Source: Brevundimonas sp.
GTDB taxonomy: Bacteria; Pseudomonadota; Alphaproteobacteria; Caulobacterales; Caulobacteraceae
Direction: 5' to 3'
Length of the DNA stretch: 59,713 nucleotides
Assembly (NCBI RefSeq): GCF_024711105.1
Contig: NZ_JANJTL010000161.1
Coordinates: forward strand, 1 to 59,713
The notes under the pieces were generated by a model, which was not told the DNA's origin, ran no database searches, and worked only from the letters and a program-made list of their open reading frames with translations. The position numbers and the translations under genes were made by a program. Below are positions 47,487-55,409 of the stretch, one piece after another. The first letter of the stretch is position 1. Every line of letters begins with the position of its first letter.

Positions 47487-48692
47487 TCAGGCGCGAGCCG
47501 CGTGACGCCCAAACTCCAGCTTGGCGATCGTGCGGTTATGCACCTCGTCGGGACCGTCAGCGATCCGGAGCGTACGGATCATGGCGTACATGGCCGCCAG
47601 ATCGGTGTCGCCCGACACGCCAGCCCCGCCGTGCGCCTGGATGGCGTCGTCGATCACCTTGAGCGCCATGCGCGGGGCCGCAACCTTGATCTGGGCGATT
47701 TCGGACCGGGCGTTCTTGGCCCCCACATGGTCCATCATCCAGGCGGCCTTGAGCACCAGGAGGCGGCACATCTCGATCTCGGTGCGAGCCTCGGCGACGC
47801 GCTGTTCCCAGACCGAATGCTCACCGACCAGCTTGCCGAAGGCGCGACGCGACATCAGTCGCTTGCACATCAGCTCGAGCGCGCGCTCGGCCGCGCCTAT
47901 GGTCCGCATGCAGTGGTGGATACGGCCCGGTCCCAGGCGTCCCTGCGCGATCTCGAAGCCCCGACCCTCGCCGGCGATCAGGTTCTCGGCCGGGACGCGG
48001 ACATTCTCCAGAACCACCTCGGCGTGGCCGATCGGCCGCTCGTCATAGCCGAACACCGTCAGCATCCGCTCGACGCGAAAGCCAGGCGTATCGACGGGCA
48101 CGATGATCATCGACTGCTGGGCGTGGGTCGGGCCGTCGGGGTCGGTCTTGCCCATGACGATGGTCACCGCGACGTTCGGGTGAGCCATGTTGGTGGACCA
48201 CCACTTGCGGCCGTTGATCACATAGTGATCGCCGTCGCGCTCGATCCGGGTCTCGATGTTGGTGGCATCCGAGGACGCCACCGCCGGCTCGGTCATCAGG
48301 AAGGCCGAGCGGATCTCGCCGGCCATCAGCGGCTTGAGCCAACGTGCCTGCTGCTCCGCATTCCCGTACATATGGAGGACTTCCATATTGCCGGTGTCGG
48401 GCGCGTTGCAGTTGAACACCTCGGCCGACCACAGGGCTCGGCCCATGATCTCGGCCAGCGGCGCGTATTCGAGGTTGGACAGGCCCGCCCCGTCCTCACC
48501 GGGCAGGAACATGTTCCACAGACCCTCCTGCCGGGCCTCCGACTTCAGCTGCTCCATGACCGGCGGCTGCCGGCCGGGATTTTCATGAACCTGCGCCCAG
48601 TACTCGGCCGCCGAAGGAAAGACCCGCCGCTCCATGAAGGCGGTCAGCCGGTCTGCCCAGGCTTTCGCCCGGTCACTGGGCGCGAAGTTCAT
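47487..48692 (-). CDS. Acyl-CoA dehydrogenase (ACAD10/11-like)
   Basis: A 401-residue FAD enzyme that introduces a trans-2 double bond into acyl-CoA. Segments seen: the helical N-terminal domain, [20 protein letters not shown] (FAD contact, about 133-152), [13 protein letters not shown], and C-terminal [20 protein letters not shown] (about 359-378) with [18 protein letters not shown]. The catalytic base is not placed with certainty. The [13 protein letters not shown] and GPDEVH blocks resemble the ACAD10/11 subgroup, which handles longer or hydroxylated acyl-CoAs. It lies 7 bases after the SCP2 gene, a pairing that fits lipid metabolism. Confidence 0.92.
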   Translation of the reverse strand: MNFAPSDRAKAWADRLTAFMERRVFPSAAEYWAQVHENPGRQPPVMEQLKSEARQEGLWNMFLPGEDGAGLSNLEYAPLAEIMGRALWSAEVFNCNAPDTGNMEVLHMYGNAEQQARWLKPLMAGEIRSAFLMTEPAVASSDATNIETRIERDGDHYVINGRKWWSTNMAHPNVAVTIVMGKTDPDGPTHAQQSMIIVPVDTPGFRVERMLTVFGYDERPIGHAEVVLENVRVPAENLIAGEGRGFEIAQGRLGPGRIHHCMRTIGAAERALELMCKRLMSRRAFGKLVGEHSVWEQRVAEARTEIEMCRLLVLKAAWMMDHVGAKNARSEIAQIKVAAPRMALKVIDDAIQAHGGAGVSGDTDLAAMYAMIRTLRIADGPDEVHNRTIAKLEFGRHAARA

Positions 48693-48699
48693 CTTGGGA

Positions 48700-48993
48700 T
48701 CAGCCCTTCAGAACCGGTTGGAGCGCAAGCGCGTCCATCGGATTGCCGTCGATCTTCATCTTGCCCGACATGTAGGCGCCCATCGGATCCAGGCGGCCGG
48801 CCGCCAGGCTCTGGAAGTCGTCCCAACTCATGTGGATGGTGCAGTCGGCCGGGCCGTCGTCGTTCGACACGGTCTGGCCGTTGATGAGGATCTTTCCGTC
48901 CCCGCCGAAGTCGAGTTTGTAGCTCTTGGCGAGCGGCGCGGCGGCGCTGACGCGCTGCTGAATCTGCGAGGTCACTTCAGCCAGGTCGGCCAT
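48700..48993 (-). CDS. SCP2 sterol-binding domain protein
   Basis: A 97-residue single-domain protein of the SCP2 fold. It shows [17 protein letters not shown] (about 24-40), [20 protein letters not shown] (about 50-69) and the closing [20 protein letters not shown] (about 71-90), all typical. It binds fatty acyl chains or other lipids in the cytosol. The start at 48993 has a GGAG ribosome site 6 bases upstream; an ATG four codons earlier is less well placed. It is cotranscribed with the acyl-CoA dehydrogenase, to which it may deliver substrate; that is inference. Confidence 0.9.
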   Translation of the reverse strand: MADLAEVTSQIQQRVSAAAPLAKSYKLDFGGDGKILINGQTVSNDDGPADCTIHMSWDDFQSLAAGRLDPMGAYMSGKMKIDGNPMDALALQPVLKG

Positions 48994-49078
48994 GGGGGTC
49001 TCCATCGGAAAGCGTGGCCGAAACCGATAGACCCCAAGCCGAACGGCGCCAAGCGTGACCCAGCGTCAAGGGCGGCTG

Positions 49079-50146
49079 CTAGCGCCCCAGCAGAGGCAGC
49101 GGGTCGACCGGACGAGGACGGTCCGCCGGCGACGGCGTGTAGCGAATCTCGAAGTGGACCTGAGGCTGGGTGACGCCGCCCGAAGTGCCAGTGGTTCCGA
49201 TGACCTGACCCTGGGTGACCGTCTGCTCCATGCGGACTCGCGCCGCCCCCAGGTGCGAATAGGCCGTGACCCACCCTTCGCCGTGCACGATCACCACAGT
49301 GGTTCCGAGGCCCGGCAGGGAGTCGCCGGCATAGGCCACGCGGCCGGCCGCCGAGGCGACGACTTCCGTTCCCGCCGGCGCGCCGATGTTCACGCCATCA
49401 CTGCGCAGGCCTGAGCCCATGACGCCGAAGCGGGTCAGGATCTCACCGCGTACCGGCCAGGCGAACCGTCCGCCCGCTCGCCGCTGAAGCTCAGCCGCAT
49501 CGGGGAAGTCGGTGGTCTGAATCTGAGGCTCGCCCTGACGCTGCACGGGCGGCGGCGGAGGCGGCGGAGGCGGCGTTTCCGGGCGCGGCTGAGACGGCGG
49601 CGACCGGGTCTCGACAACGGGCTCTGTTGGGGCCGCCAGGCCGACCGGCGACGGACCTGTGGCATAGGGGTCCGACCCGGCGTCCCGCGCGCCCGCGGGC
49701 AGGATGATGCGGGCGCCCGCAGCGATCTGGCCGTTTTCCGGAAGGCCATTGAGGCTCATCAGCGTGCGTACCGGCGTGCCGAAACGCCGCCCGATCCCCG
49801 AAAGGGTGTCCCCAGGCTGGACGACATAGACCTCACCCGGGACGACGTTCACCGGAGGCGGAGGTGGCGGAGGCGGCGGCGGTGGTGGCGGCGTCTCCCG
49901 CCCGGCGAGCGGCGGCAGGGCCTCCGCCTCGACCGCGTCAGTAGGCGCTGGCGGCAGGACGCTCTCGGAATAGGGATCGGGATCCTCGGCGGTGGTCAGG
50001 GGCGCCACCGGCGGTGCGGCCGGCGGCGGCACATCCTCCATCCTTGTCGGGTAGCGCGGCTGGCTCGGCAGGGCGTATCCGCCCCCGCACGCGGACAGCA
50101 TCGCGCCCGCCAGGGCCAAGACCGCCAACCTGATCGCCGGCTTCAT
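49079..50146 (-). CDS. LysM and M23 (LytM) domain lipoprotein, NlpD-like
   Basis: A 355-residue envelope protein with a lipoprotein signal (LALAGAMLSAC), Pro-rich linkers (about 85-100), a LysM peptidoglycan-binding domain (YVVQPGDTLSGIGRRFGTPV, about 108-127), a second Pro-rich linker and a C-terminal M23 domain (about 225-350). In the M23 domain the first metal motif is SDGVN instead of H-x-G-x-D, while YSHLG and VHFEIR remain. It is therefore probably an inactive LytM domain, as in NlpD/EnvC activators of amidases at division. The start at 50146 has a GGGAGG ribosome site. Confidence 0.88.
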   Translation of the reverse strand: MKPAIRLAVLALAGAMLSACGGGYALPSQPRYPTRMEDVPPPAAPPVAPLTTAEDPDPYSESVLPPAPTDAVEAEALPPLAGRETPPPPPPPPPPPPPVNVVPGEVYVVQPGDTLSGIGRRFGTPVRTLMSLNGLPENGQIAAGARIILPAGARDAGSDPYATGPSPVGLAAPTEPVVETRSPPSQPRPETPPPPPPPPPVQRQGEPQIQTTDFPDAAELQRRAGGRFAWPVRGEILTRFGVMGSGLRSDGVNIGAPAGTEVVASAAGRVAYAGDSLPGLGTTVVIVHGEGWVTAYSHLGAARVRMEQTVTQGQVIGTTGTSGGVTQPQVHFEIRYTPSPADRPRPVDPLPLLGR

Positions 50147-50295
50147 GCCCGCCTCCCTCGATCTCGTCGCATATGGGACCACATGGCGCGCGGAAATATG
50201 GCCTCAAGGTTAACGAAACCCGCGCCCGATTGTCGCTTCCGCCTGTGGCCGGCCTGGTTTACGGCGTTAACCTGAGCACGTCAGAGAGAGGTTGA

Positions 50296-51159
50296 ATGAC
50301 CGTCCGATTCCAGGGCACCCGCGACTACATCGCCACCGACGACCTGCGGATCGCCGTGGACGCCGCCGTGGCGCTTGAGCGGCCGCTGCTGATCAAGGGC
50401 GAGCCCGGCACCGGCAAGACCGTCCTGGCCTATGAGATCGCTCGCGCCTTCGCCGCGCCCCTGATCACCTGGCACATCAAGTCGACCACCAAGGCGCACC
50501 AGGGCCTGTACGAATACGACGCCGTCACCCGCCTGCGCGACAGCCAGCTGGGCGACCCGCGCGTGGCGGACATCTCGAACTACATCAAGCGCGGCAAGCT
50601 GTGGGAGGCGTTCGCCGCGCCCGTCCGCCCCGTCCTGCTGATCGACGAGATCGACAAAGCCGACATCGAGTTTCCCAACGACCTGCTGCAGGAGCTCGAC
50701 CGGATGGAGTTCTACGTCCACGAGACGGACGAGACGATCCGCGCCGAGGTCCGGCCCATCGTGGTCATCACCTCGAACAATGAAAAGGAGCTGCCGGACG
50801 CCTTCCTGCGCCGCTGCTTCTTCCACTACATCCGGTTCCCGGATCCCGAGACGATGAAGGCCATCGTCGACGCGCATTATCCGAGCATCCAGACCCGGCT
50901 GGTGTCCGAGGCGCTCAAGGTCTTCTACGAGATGCGCGAGACACCGGGTCTCAAGAAGAAGCCATCGACGTCCGAACTGCTCGACTGGCTCAAGCTGCTG
51001 CTGGTCGAGGAGATCGATCCGGAGACCCTGCGCGAGCGCAATCCGTCCAAGCTGATACCGCCGCTGCACGGAGCTCTGCTCAAGACCGAGCAGGACGTGC
51101 ACCTGTTCGAGCGGCTGGCGTTTCTGACCCGGCGCGAGACGACACGTCCGGGGCAGTGA
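50296..51159 (+). CDS. MoxR-family AAA ATPase
   Basis: A 287-residue AAA+ protein. Walker A is LLIKGEPGTGKTVLAYEIA (about 31-49), Walker B is PVLLIDEIDKADIEFPNDLL (about 113-132), sensor 1 is in PIVVITSNNEKELPDAFLRR (about 154-173, with an arginine finger) and FHYIRFPDPE follows. MoxR ATPases act as chaperones for assembly of metal or cofactor enzymes, usually with a von Willebrand A protein encoded next door. No such gene follows here; the next gene is a lipoprotein. It is divergent from the M23 gene, with TTAAC boxes between them (50211, 50270). Confidence 0.9.
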   Translation: MTVRFQGTRDYIATDDLRIAVDAAVALERPLLIKGEPGTGKTVLAYEIARAFAAPLITWHIKSTTKAHQGLYEYDAVTRLRDSQLGDPRVADISNYIKRGKLWEAFAAPVRPVLLIDEIDKADIEFPNDLLQELDRMEFYVHETDETIRAEVRPIVVITSNNEKELPDAFLRRCFFHYIRFPDPETMKAIVDAHYPSIQTRLVSEALKVFYEMRETPGLKKKPSTSELLDWLKLLLVEEIDPETLRERNPSKLIPPLHGALLKTEQDVHLFERLAFLTRRETTRPGQ

Positions 51160-51243
51160 TGTGGCCGCCGTGCGGCTTACTGCGATTTCACTAGGTCGCG
51201 AGAAGGATTGCGGCCAAGTTTCAGGCCAAGAAGGAGATTGACC

Positions 51244-52026
51244 ATGCGCTCCCCCCTGGTCCTCACCACCTGCCTCGTCGCCGGCCTTTTGGCCGCCGCC
51301 TGCGACCCGAACCCGTCGCTGCGCATCACCAAGCGCCATGAGACGTCTGACCGCGGCGGCCCTGTGCGCGCCGTCGAGACCCTGTCCTGCCCCGAACACC
51401 AAGGCGCGCTGACCCGGGTTTCGACCGCGTCTGACGGCCTGTCGTGCCGCTACGCGGGTCCGCGCGGCTCCGAGGTGACTCTGCGGCTGGTCGCCCTCGC
51501 CGACGGCCAGGACGCCGAGGCCGCGCTCCTGCCTTTCGAGGCGGGCTTGCGCGACCTCATGCCCCACACCATCGAACGGGCCGGCGCAGGCCGGGAACCC
51601 GGCGCGCCTGCGGAAGGCGGGCTCGTGAACGTCCGTTCGGAAGGCGATTCAACCAGCGTGCGGCTGCCCGGCCTGTCGGTGGATGCGGACGGCGACACCT
51701 CTTCGGTCCGGATCGGGCCGATCCACATCAACGCCGACGACAGCGATGGCTCGGCGGAGATCAGCACGGGTGACGAGGTCGTTTCGGTCACCGCCAACAA
51801 CGAGGCGGCCGAAATCCGGGCGCGCTCAACTCGCGAGGCCCTGCGCGCCACCTATGTGCTGGTGGACGAACAGGCGTCCGAGGCCGGCTGGCGCCGCGTC
51901 GGCTATGAGGCCCGTGGGCCGATCGACGGCCCCCTGGTCGTTGCGATCATCCATTCCAAGAGCCACAGCGAGGACGAGGCCTTCGACGCCGCCGAGGAGC
52001 TGGTTCAGCTGAACGTCGGCGGCTGA
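51244..52026 (+). CDS. Lipoprotein of unknown function
   Basis: A 260-residue predicted lipoprotein (signal VLTTCLVAGLLAAAC, lipidated Cys at about residue 20). The mature part has a Cys pair (LSCPEHQGAL and LSCRYAGP), a Ser/Asp-rich repeat-like stretch (SVRLPGLSVDADGDTSSVRI) and a C-terminal alpha/beta part ending EDEAFDAAEELVQLNVGG. No domain recognised. The ATG at 51244 follows an AAGGAG ribosome site. It lies 84 bases behind the MoxR gene and may form a unit with it. Confidence 0.75.
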   Translation: MRSPLVLTTCLVAGLLAAACDPNPSLRITKRHETSDRGGPVRAVETLSCPEHQGALTRVSTASDGLSCRYAGPRGSEVTLRLVALADGQDAEAALLPFEAGLRDLMPHTIERAGAGREPGAPAEGGLVNVRSEGDSTSVRLPGLSVDADGDTSSVRIGPIHINADDSDGSAEISTGDEVVSVTANNEAAEIRARSTREALRATYVLVDEQASEAGWRRVGYEARGPIDGPLVVAIIHSKSHSEDEAFDAAEELVQLNVGG

Positions 52027-52029
52027 TCC

Positions 52030-52398
52030 TCAGACCGGCTGGATGTCCGTCACCTTGTAGGCCAGCGGACGGCCGTCATCGTCGGCCACCGAGACGTACT
52101 CGCCGACCGCGAACCTGTGCTCGCCCAGCCGATAGACAGCTTCGTCGTCGGCCTCCCCCTCGGCGTAGTCGAAGAACCAGTTGGAGCCCTTGCGCGCGAG
52201 ACGCCCTTCCTGGGCGTCCTCGTCGGGCGCGAAGCGCCGGACGGTGCAGGCCTTCTGATTCTGCCTGAATGCCGACTCGTCGAGCTGGCCGTCCTGGGTG
52301 AGCGGCGCCACGACGGCGTAGCCGCGATGATCGTCCCCGTCCGCAAACTCCGTCCCGGGATTGCGGGCCAGGCGCATGACGATTCGGCTCAAGGACAT
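52030..52398 (-). CDS. Conserved hypothetical protein, 122 residues
   Basis: A cytosolic-looking protein starting MSLSRIVMRLARNPGTEFAD. Stretches GYAVVAPLTQDGQLDE, CTVRRFAPDEDAQEGRLARK and NWFFDYAEGEADDEAVYRLG look like a conserved small alphaproteobacterial protein of unknown function; it has no signal peptide or membrane helix. Acidic C-terminal half. It is convergent with the lipoprotein gene and divergent from the HD-hydrolase gene. Nothing in the context suggests a role. Confidence 0.7.
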   Translation of the reverse strand: MSLSRIVMRLARNPGTEFADGDDHRGYAVVAPLTQDGQLDESAFRQNQKACTVRRFAPDEDAQEGRLARKGSNWFFDYAEGEADDEAVYRLGEHRFAVGEYVSVADDDGRPLAYKVTDIQPV

Positions 52399-52490
52399 GG
52401 CGTCTCCTTCTCATCCGGCCATTGACTTAAGGCCATAATGAGCCAACTCCCAACCCCCGCATCGGCTCCCGGGCCGGGCGTCACCGTAAG

Positions 52491-53117
52491 TTGAAAGTCG
52501 AACGATTGGCCAGGGCCGCCGCCACCAAATCCGGACCGCCGCCGCGCGCGTGGCAGCGCATGCTGTCGGGACGACGCCTGGACCTGCTCGACCCGTCCCC
52601 CCTGGACATCGAGATCGAGGACATCGCCCATGGCCTGGCGCGCGTGGCCCGCTGGAACGGCCAGACCGTTGGCGAGCATCCGTTCTCGGTGGCCGAACAC
52701 AGCGTGGTGGTCGAGCGGATCGTGGGCTTCATCAAGCCGAACATCGAGCGGAAGTGGCGGCTGGCCGCCTTGCTCCATGACGCGTCCGAGTATGTGATCG
52801 GCGACATGATCTCGCCCTTCAAGAGCGCGCTCGGCGTCAACTACAAGGATTTCGAAGCGCGGCTTGAAGGCGCCATCCACCTCCGGTTCGGCCTGCCGGC
52901 CAGGACGCCCGCGGAGATCAAGACATTGATCAAGAAGGCGGATCGGGCCTGCGCCTACTTCGAGGCGACCCAGCTGGCCGGATTCGGCAGGACGGAGTCG
53001 CTGAAGTTCTTCGGTCGGCCGCCCGCGGGGCTGGAGCTGAAACTCGAGCCCCTGTCGCACTCCGCCGCCCAAGCCCTCTATCTGGAGCGTTTTCACCAGT
53101 TGGCGCGCGGGGCCTGA
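52491..53117 (+). CDS. HD-domain hydrolase (YfbR-like nucleotidase family)
   Basis: A 208-residue HD-superfamily phosphohydrolase. The metal site shows FSVAEHSVVVERI (His, about 64-76) and LAALLHDASEYVIGDMISP (HD, about 89-107), followed by IKKADRACAYFEATQL with a distal Asp. Relatives such as E. coli YfbR dephosphorylate deoxynucleoside monophosphates. No ATG or GTG exists in frame upstream of the conserved AWQRMLSGRRLDLLDPSPLD block, so it must start at a TTG (52491 or 52506). It is 3 bases from the Nudix regulator gene and surely cotranscribed with it. Confidence 0.87.
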   Translation: MKVERLARAAATKSGPPPRAWQRMLSGRRLDLLDPSPLDIEIEDIAHGLARVARWNGQTVGEHPFSVAEHSVVVERIVGFIKPNIERKWRLAALLHDASEYVIGDMISPFKSALGVNYKDFEARLEGAIHLRFGLPARTPAEIKTLIKKADRACAYFEATQLAGFGRTESLKFFGRPPAGLELKLEPLSHSAAQALYLERFHQLARGA

Positions 53118-53120
53118 GGC

Positions 53121-54077
53121 ATGGCGCAGGCCTCGGTCACGATCGGTCTCTCCGCCGTCGTCATGGCCCTGGTCGATGGCGAGCTCGCGGTCCTGACGGT
53201 CCAGCCCAGTCAGGCCCAGTTGCCCGCCCTGCCTTCGGGTCCCTTCGATCCCGCGGGACATCGGACCTTCGAGCTCGCCCTGCGGGCCTTCGTGGCGGCC
53301 CAGACAGGCCTGGATCTCGGCTACGTCGAACAGCTCTACACCTTTGGCGACGCCGGCCGTGACGCGCCGCAGGCCACGATCGGCGATACGACGCACGGCG
53401 AGGCCGACAGGGTCGTCTCGGTGGGCTATCTCGCCCTGTCCCCGCTGGCGGGCGACGTGACCCGGGCCGGCGTCGAGTGGCGGCCCTGGACGGACTTCTT
53501 CCCTTACGAGGACTGGCGCCTCGGCAGACCCGAGGTGATAGATTCCGTCATCGCGCCAGCCGTGTCGGACTGGGCCGGCAGGAGCGCTCCACGCCGGGCA
53601 CGGGCCGAGGCGCTGTTCGCCCTCACGCCCGACTTCCGCTGGCGCGAGGATCGGGTGCTCGAGCGCTATGAGCTGCTCTACGAGATGGAACTGGCGCCGG
53701 AAGCGGGCCGCGATCACCAGGCGCATGGCCCTGACGCGGGCGCCAATCTCGGCCAGCCGATGCTGTCGGATCACCGGCGGATCCTGGCGACCGGCCTGGG
53801 GCGGCTGCGCGGCAAGCTCCGCTATCGGCCCGTGGCCCTGGATCTGGTGCCCGAGACCTTCACCCTGTCGCGGCTCCAGCGCGCTGTCGAGGCGGTGACG
53901 GGCCTGTTGATGCACAAGCAGAATTTCCGCCGCGGTGTGGAACGTACCGGCCTCGTCGAGGCGACCTGCCAGATCGAACCGGTCACCGGTGGACGACCCG
54001 CGGAACTGTTCCGTCGCCGACCCGTCGCGGCCGGTGACGCCCAGGCTCTGGGCCTGCCGCTTCCGGTCCTCAGATAG
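53121..54077 (+). CDS. Nudix-fold transcriptional regulator of NAD metabolism (NadQ/NrtR-like)
   Basis: A 318-residue protein with an N-terminal Nudix-like domain (about 1-150) and a C-terminal winged helix (about 225-318; SRLQRAVEAVTGLL, KQNFRRGVERTGLVEATC). The Nudix box is degenerate: where G-x5-E-x7-REUxEExGU is expected the sequence reads HRTFELALRAFVAAQTGLDL, so it is probably a ligand sensor and not an enzyme. This matches COG4111-type NAD regulators (NadQ) of alphaproteobacteria, known to act on NAD biosynthesis genes; no nad gene lies in the window. It is partnered with the HD hydrolase. Confidence 0.82.
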   Translation: MAQASVTIGLSAVVMALVDGELAVLTVQPSQAQLPALPSGPFDPAGHRTFELALRAFVAAQTGLDLGYVEQLYTFGDAGRDAPQATIGDTTHGEADRVVSVGYLALSPLAGDVTRAGVEWRPWTDFFPYEDWRLGRPEVIDSVIAPAVSDWAGRSAPRRARAEALFALTPDFRWREDRVLERYELLYEMELAPEAGRDHQAHGPDAGANLGQPMLSDHRRILATGLGRLRGKLRYRPVALDLVPETFTLSRLQRAVEAVTGLLMHKQNFRRGVERTGLVEATCQIEPVTGGRPAELFRRRPVAAGDAQALGLPLPVLR

Positions 54078-54081
54078 CAAA

Positions 54082-54109
54082 GGCCCCGCCGGATCGCTCC
54101 GGCGGGGCC
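54082..54109. terminator. Bidirectional hairpin between nadQ-like gene and ompA1
   Basis: A perfect 12-bp stem GGCCCCGCCGGA / TCCGGCGGGGCC with TCGC loop lies between the two convergent genes, 5 bases past the regulator stop. T-runs are weak on both sides. Confidence 0.7.
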
Positions 54110-54155
54110 TCGCCTTGGTTCAGACCGTCAGGCCTGATCTCGATCGACCGCTCCT

Positions 54156-55223
54156 TTAGCGGTTGATGTTGATCGTGGCGCGACGGTTCAGCGGCTCGCG
54201 CACGCCATCCGGGGTCGGACGGGCGAGATCGGTCTCGCCGCGGCCCTCGGTGGTGATGGCGCCGCCGGTCACACCCTGGGCGACCAGGGCGTCACGGACG
54301 GTGGCCGCGCGACGCTGCGACAGGCGCACATTGTAGGCGGCCGAGCCCGAAGTATCGGCGTGGCCCACGATGTGGACGCGGGTCGCGCCGCCGGCGCGGG
54401 CGTGGGCCGCGGCCTGGCGAACCACTTCCTGGGCCTGAGGCGTCAGGTCGTAGCGATCCCAGTCGAACAGCACCACGACCTCACGCGCCTGCCACGGCGG
54501 AGGCGGCGGAGGCGGAGGCGGCGGAGGCGGCGGGGGAGGCGGCGGCGGGGGAGGCGGCGGCGGAGGCGGAGGCGGCGGAGGCGGCGGCACCTGGCCGAAC
54601 GAATGCCGGATGCCGATCGTCACCGAATGGTCGCGGTAGTCGCCGGTGATGGTGTCCACACCGTCGTCGAACTCGAGGTCCGAGATGTTGAAGTAGCGGT
54701 AGGTGAGGTCGAGGTTGGTCCGGGGGCCCATCATCCAAGCCAAGCCGGCGATGCCCTGCCAGGCGAAGCCTGAGTCATCCAGGGTGTCGGTGCCGTCGTC
54801 GAACTCCACCTTGCCGTAGCCCACGCCGGCGCCGATGAAGGGCCGCATGCGGGCGTTCGGATCGCCCATGTCGAGCAGTATGTTCAGCATCCCGGACATG
54901 GCGTCGGCGTCGACGTCGCTGACCGAGATCGGGCCGATCGATTCGACATCGCCCCAGCGGCCGCCGAGTTCGCCTTCGAAGCGGAAGCCGGGGCTCAGGC
55001 GAACGCCGAATCGGCCAAAGGCGGCGAAGCCGTTGCCGAGTTCCACCTCGACAGGAGCGCAGACCACGGCGATGGTGCCCGTGCAGGCCTCGCCGTCGAG
55101 TGCGCTGGGCCAGTGGTAGCCGATGTCCCCCGCGATATACGGGCCGTTCGGATCGGCCAGGGTCGGCGTCGCGACCAGTCCGAGTGCGAGGCCGGCGACG
55201 CCGGCCATCAGAGCGCGTTTCAT
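54156..55223 (-). CDS. OmpA-family outer membrane protein with 31-residue polyproline linker (paralogue 1)
   Basis: A 355-residue precursor: signal peptide (1-23, ending PTLA), an eight-strand type outer-membrane barrel (about 24-200; NGPYIAGDIGYHW, GFRFEGELGGRWG, TNLDLTYRYFNISDLEF, RDHSVTIGIRHSFG), an uninterrupted run of 31 prolines, then an OmpA C-terminal peptidoglycan-binding domain (EVVVLFDWDRYDLTP, VHIVGHADTSGSAAYNVRLS, EPLNRRATININR). It anchors outer membrane to cell wall. Start 55223 has a GGGAGG ribosome site. An exact EcfG promoter and a 16-bp palindrome lie upstream. Its C-terminal half is nearly identical to the neighbour paralogue. Confidence 0.94.
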   Translation of the reverse strand: MKRALMAGVAGLALGLVATPTLADPNGPYIAGDIGYHWPSALDGEACTGTIAVVCAPVEVELGNGFAAFGRFGVRLSPGFRFEGELGGRWGDVESIGPISVSDVDADAMSGMLNILLDMGDPNARMRPFIGAGVGYGKVEFDDGTDTLDDSGFAWQGIAGLAWMMGPRTNLDLTYRYFNISDLEFDDGVDTITGDYRDHSVTIGIRHSFGQVPPPPPPPPPPPPPPPPPPPPPPPPPPPPPPPWQAREVVVLFDWDRYDLTPQAQEVVRQAAAHARAGGATRVHIVGHADTSGSAAYNVRLSQRRAATVRDALVAQGVTGGAITTEGRGETDLARPTPDGVREPLNRRATININR

Positions 55224-55234
55224 GGTTCCTCCCA

Positions 55235-55250
55235 ATGCCAAGCTTGGCAT
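55235..55250. repeat. 16-bp perfect palindrome before ompA1
   Basis: ATGCCAAGCTTGGCAT reads the same on both strands. It lies directly before the GGGAGG ribosome site of ompA1, so in the mRNA it can form a 6-bp hairpin with loop AGCU next to the ribosome site; as DNA it is an operator-like site just downstream of the promoter. Confidence 0.7.
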
Positions 55251-55256
55251 GTCCTG

Positions 55257-55281
55257 AACGCCGCCAATGTAACGCCGTTCC
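55257..55281 (-). promoter_or_regulatory. Exact sigma-EcfG promoter upstream of ompA1
   Basis: On the minus strand GGAAC (55281-55277), 16 bases, CGTT (55260-55257) match the EcfG consensus exactly, 33 bases before the ompA1 ATG at 55223. The match to the promoter in front of ecfG in both boxes and spacing is the main support. Confidence 0.75.
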
Positions 55282-55329
55282 CAGCGCCTGAAAATATCTT
55301 CGTTCGTCGAGCGAACCTTGCGCTGGATC

Positions 55330-55366
55330 AAAAAAGCAAAGGCCCCGGAGATCGCTCTCCGGGGCC
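55330..55366 (-). terminator. Rho-independent terminator after ompA2
   Basis: A perfect 11-bp stem GGCCCCGGAGA / TCTCCGGGGCC with TCGC loop (55341-55366) is followed on the minus strand by TTTGCTTTTTTG. It closes ompA2 and lies before the ompA1 promoter. Its layout mirrors the hairpin behind ompA1. Confidence 0.88.
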
Positions 55367-55409
55367 CCGCTTTGGTTCAGACCGTCAGGCCTGATCTCGA
55401 TCCACCGCC

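Noticed and set aside
47253-48884. Plus-strand open frame of 543 codons
   Set aside because: It lies antisense to the acyl-CoA dehydrogenase, has the Arg/His/Gly-rich composition of false frames in GC-rich DNA, and no domain.
50206-50276. TTAAC boxes considered as a CtrA site
   Set aside because: CtrA sites need TTAA-N7-TTAA; only isolated half-sites were found, so no claim is made.
54495-54587. GGC-rich triplet run considered as a noncoding microsatellite
   Set aside because: It is the coding sequence of the 31-proline linker of the OmpA-like protein.
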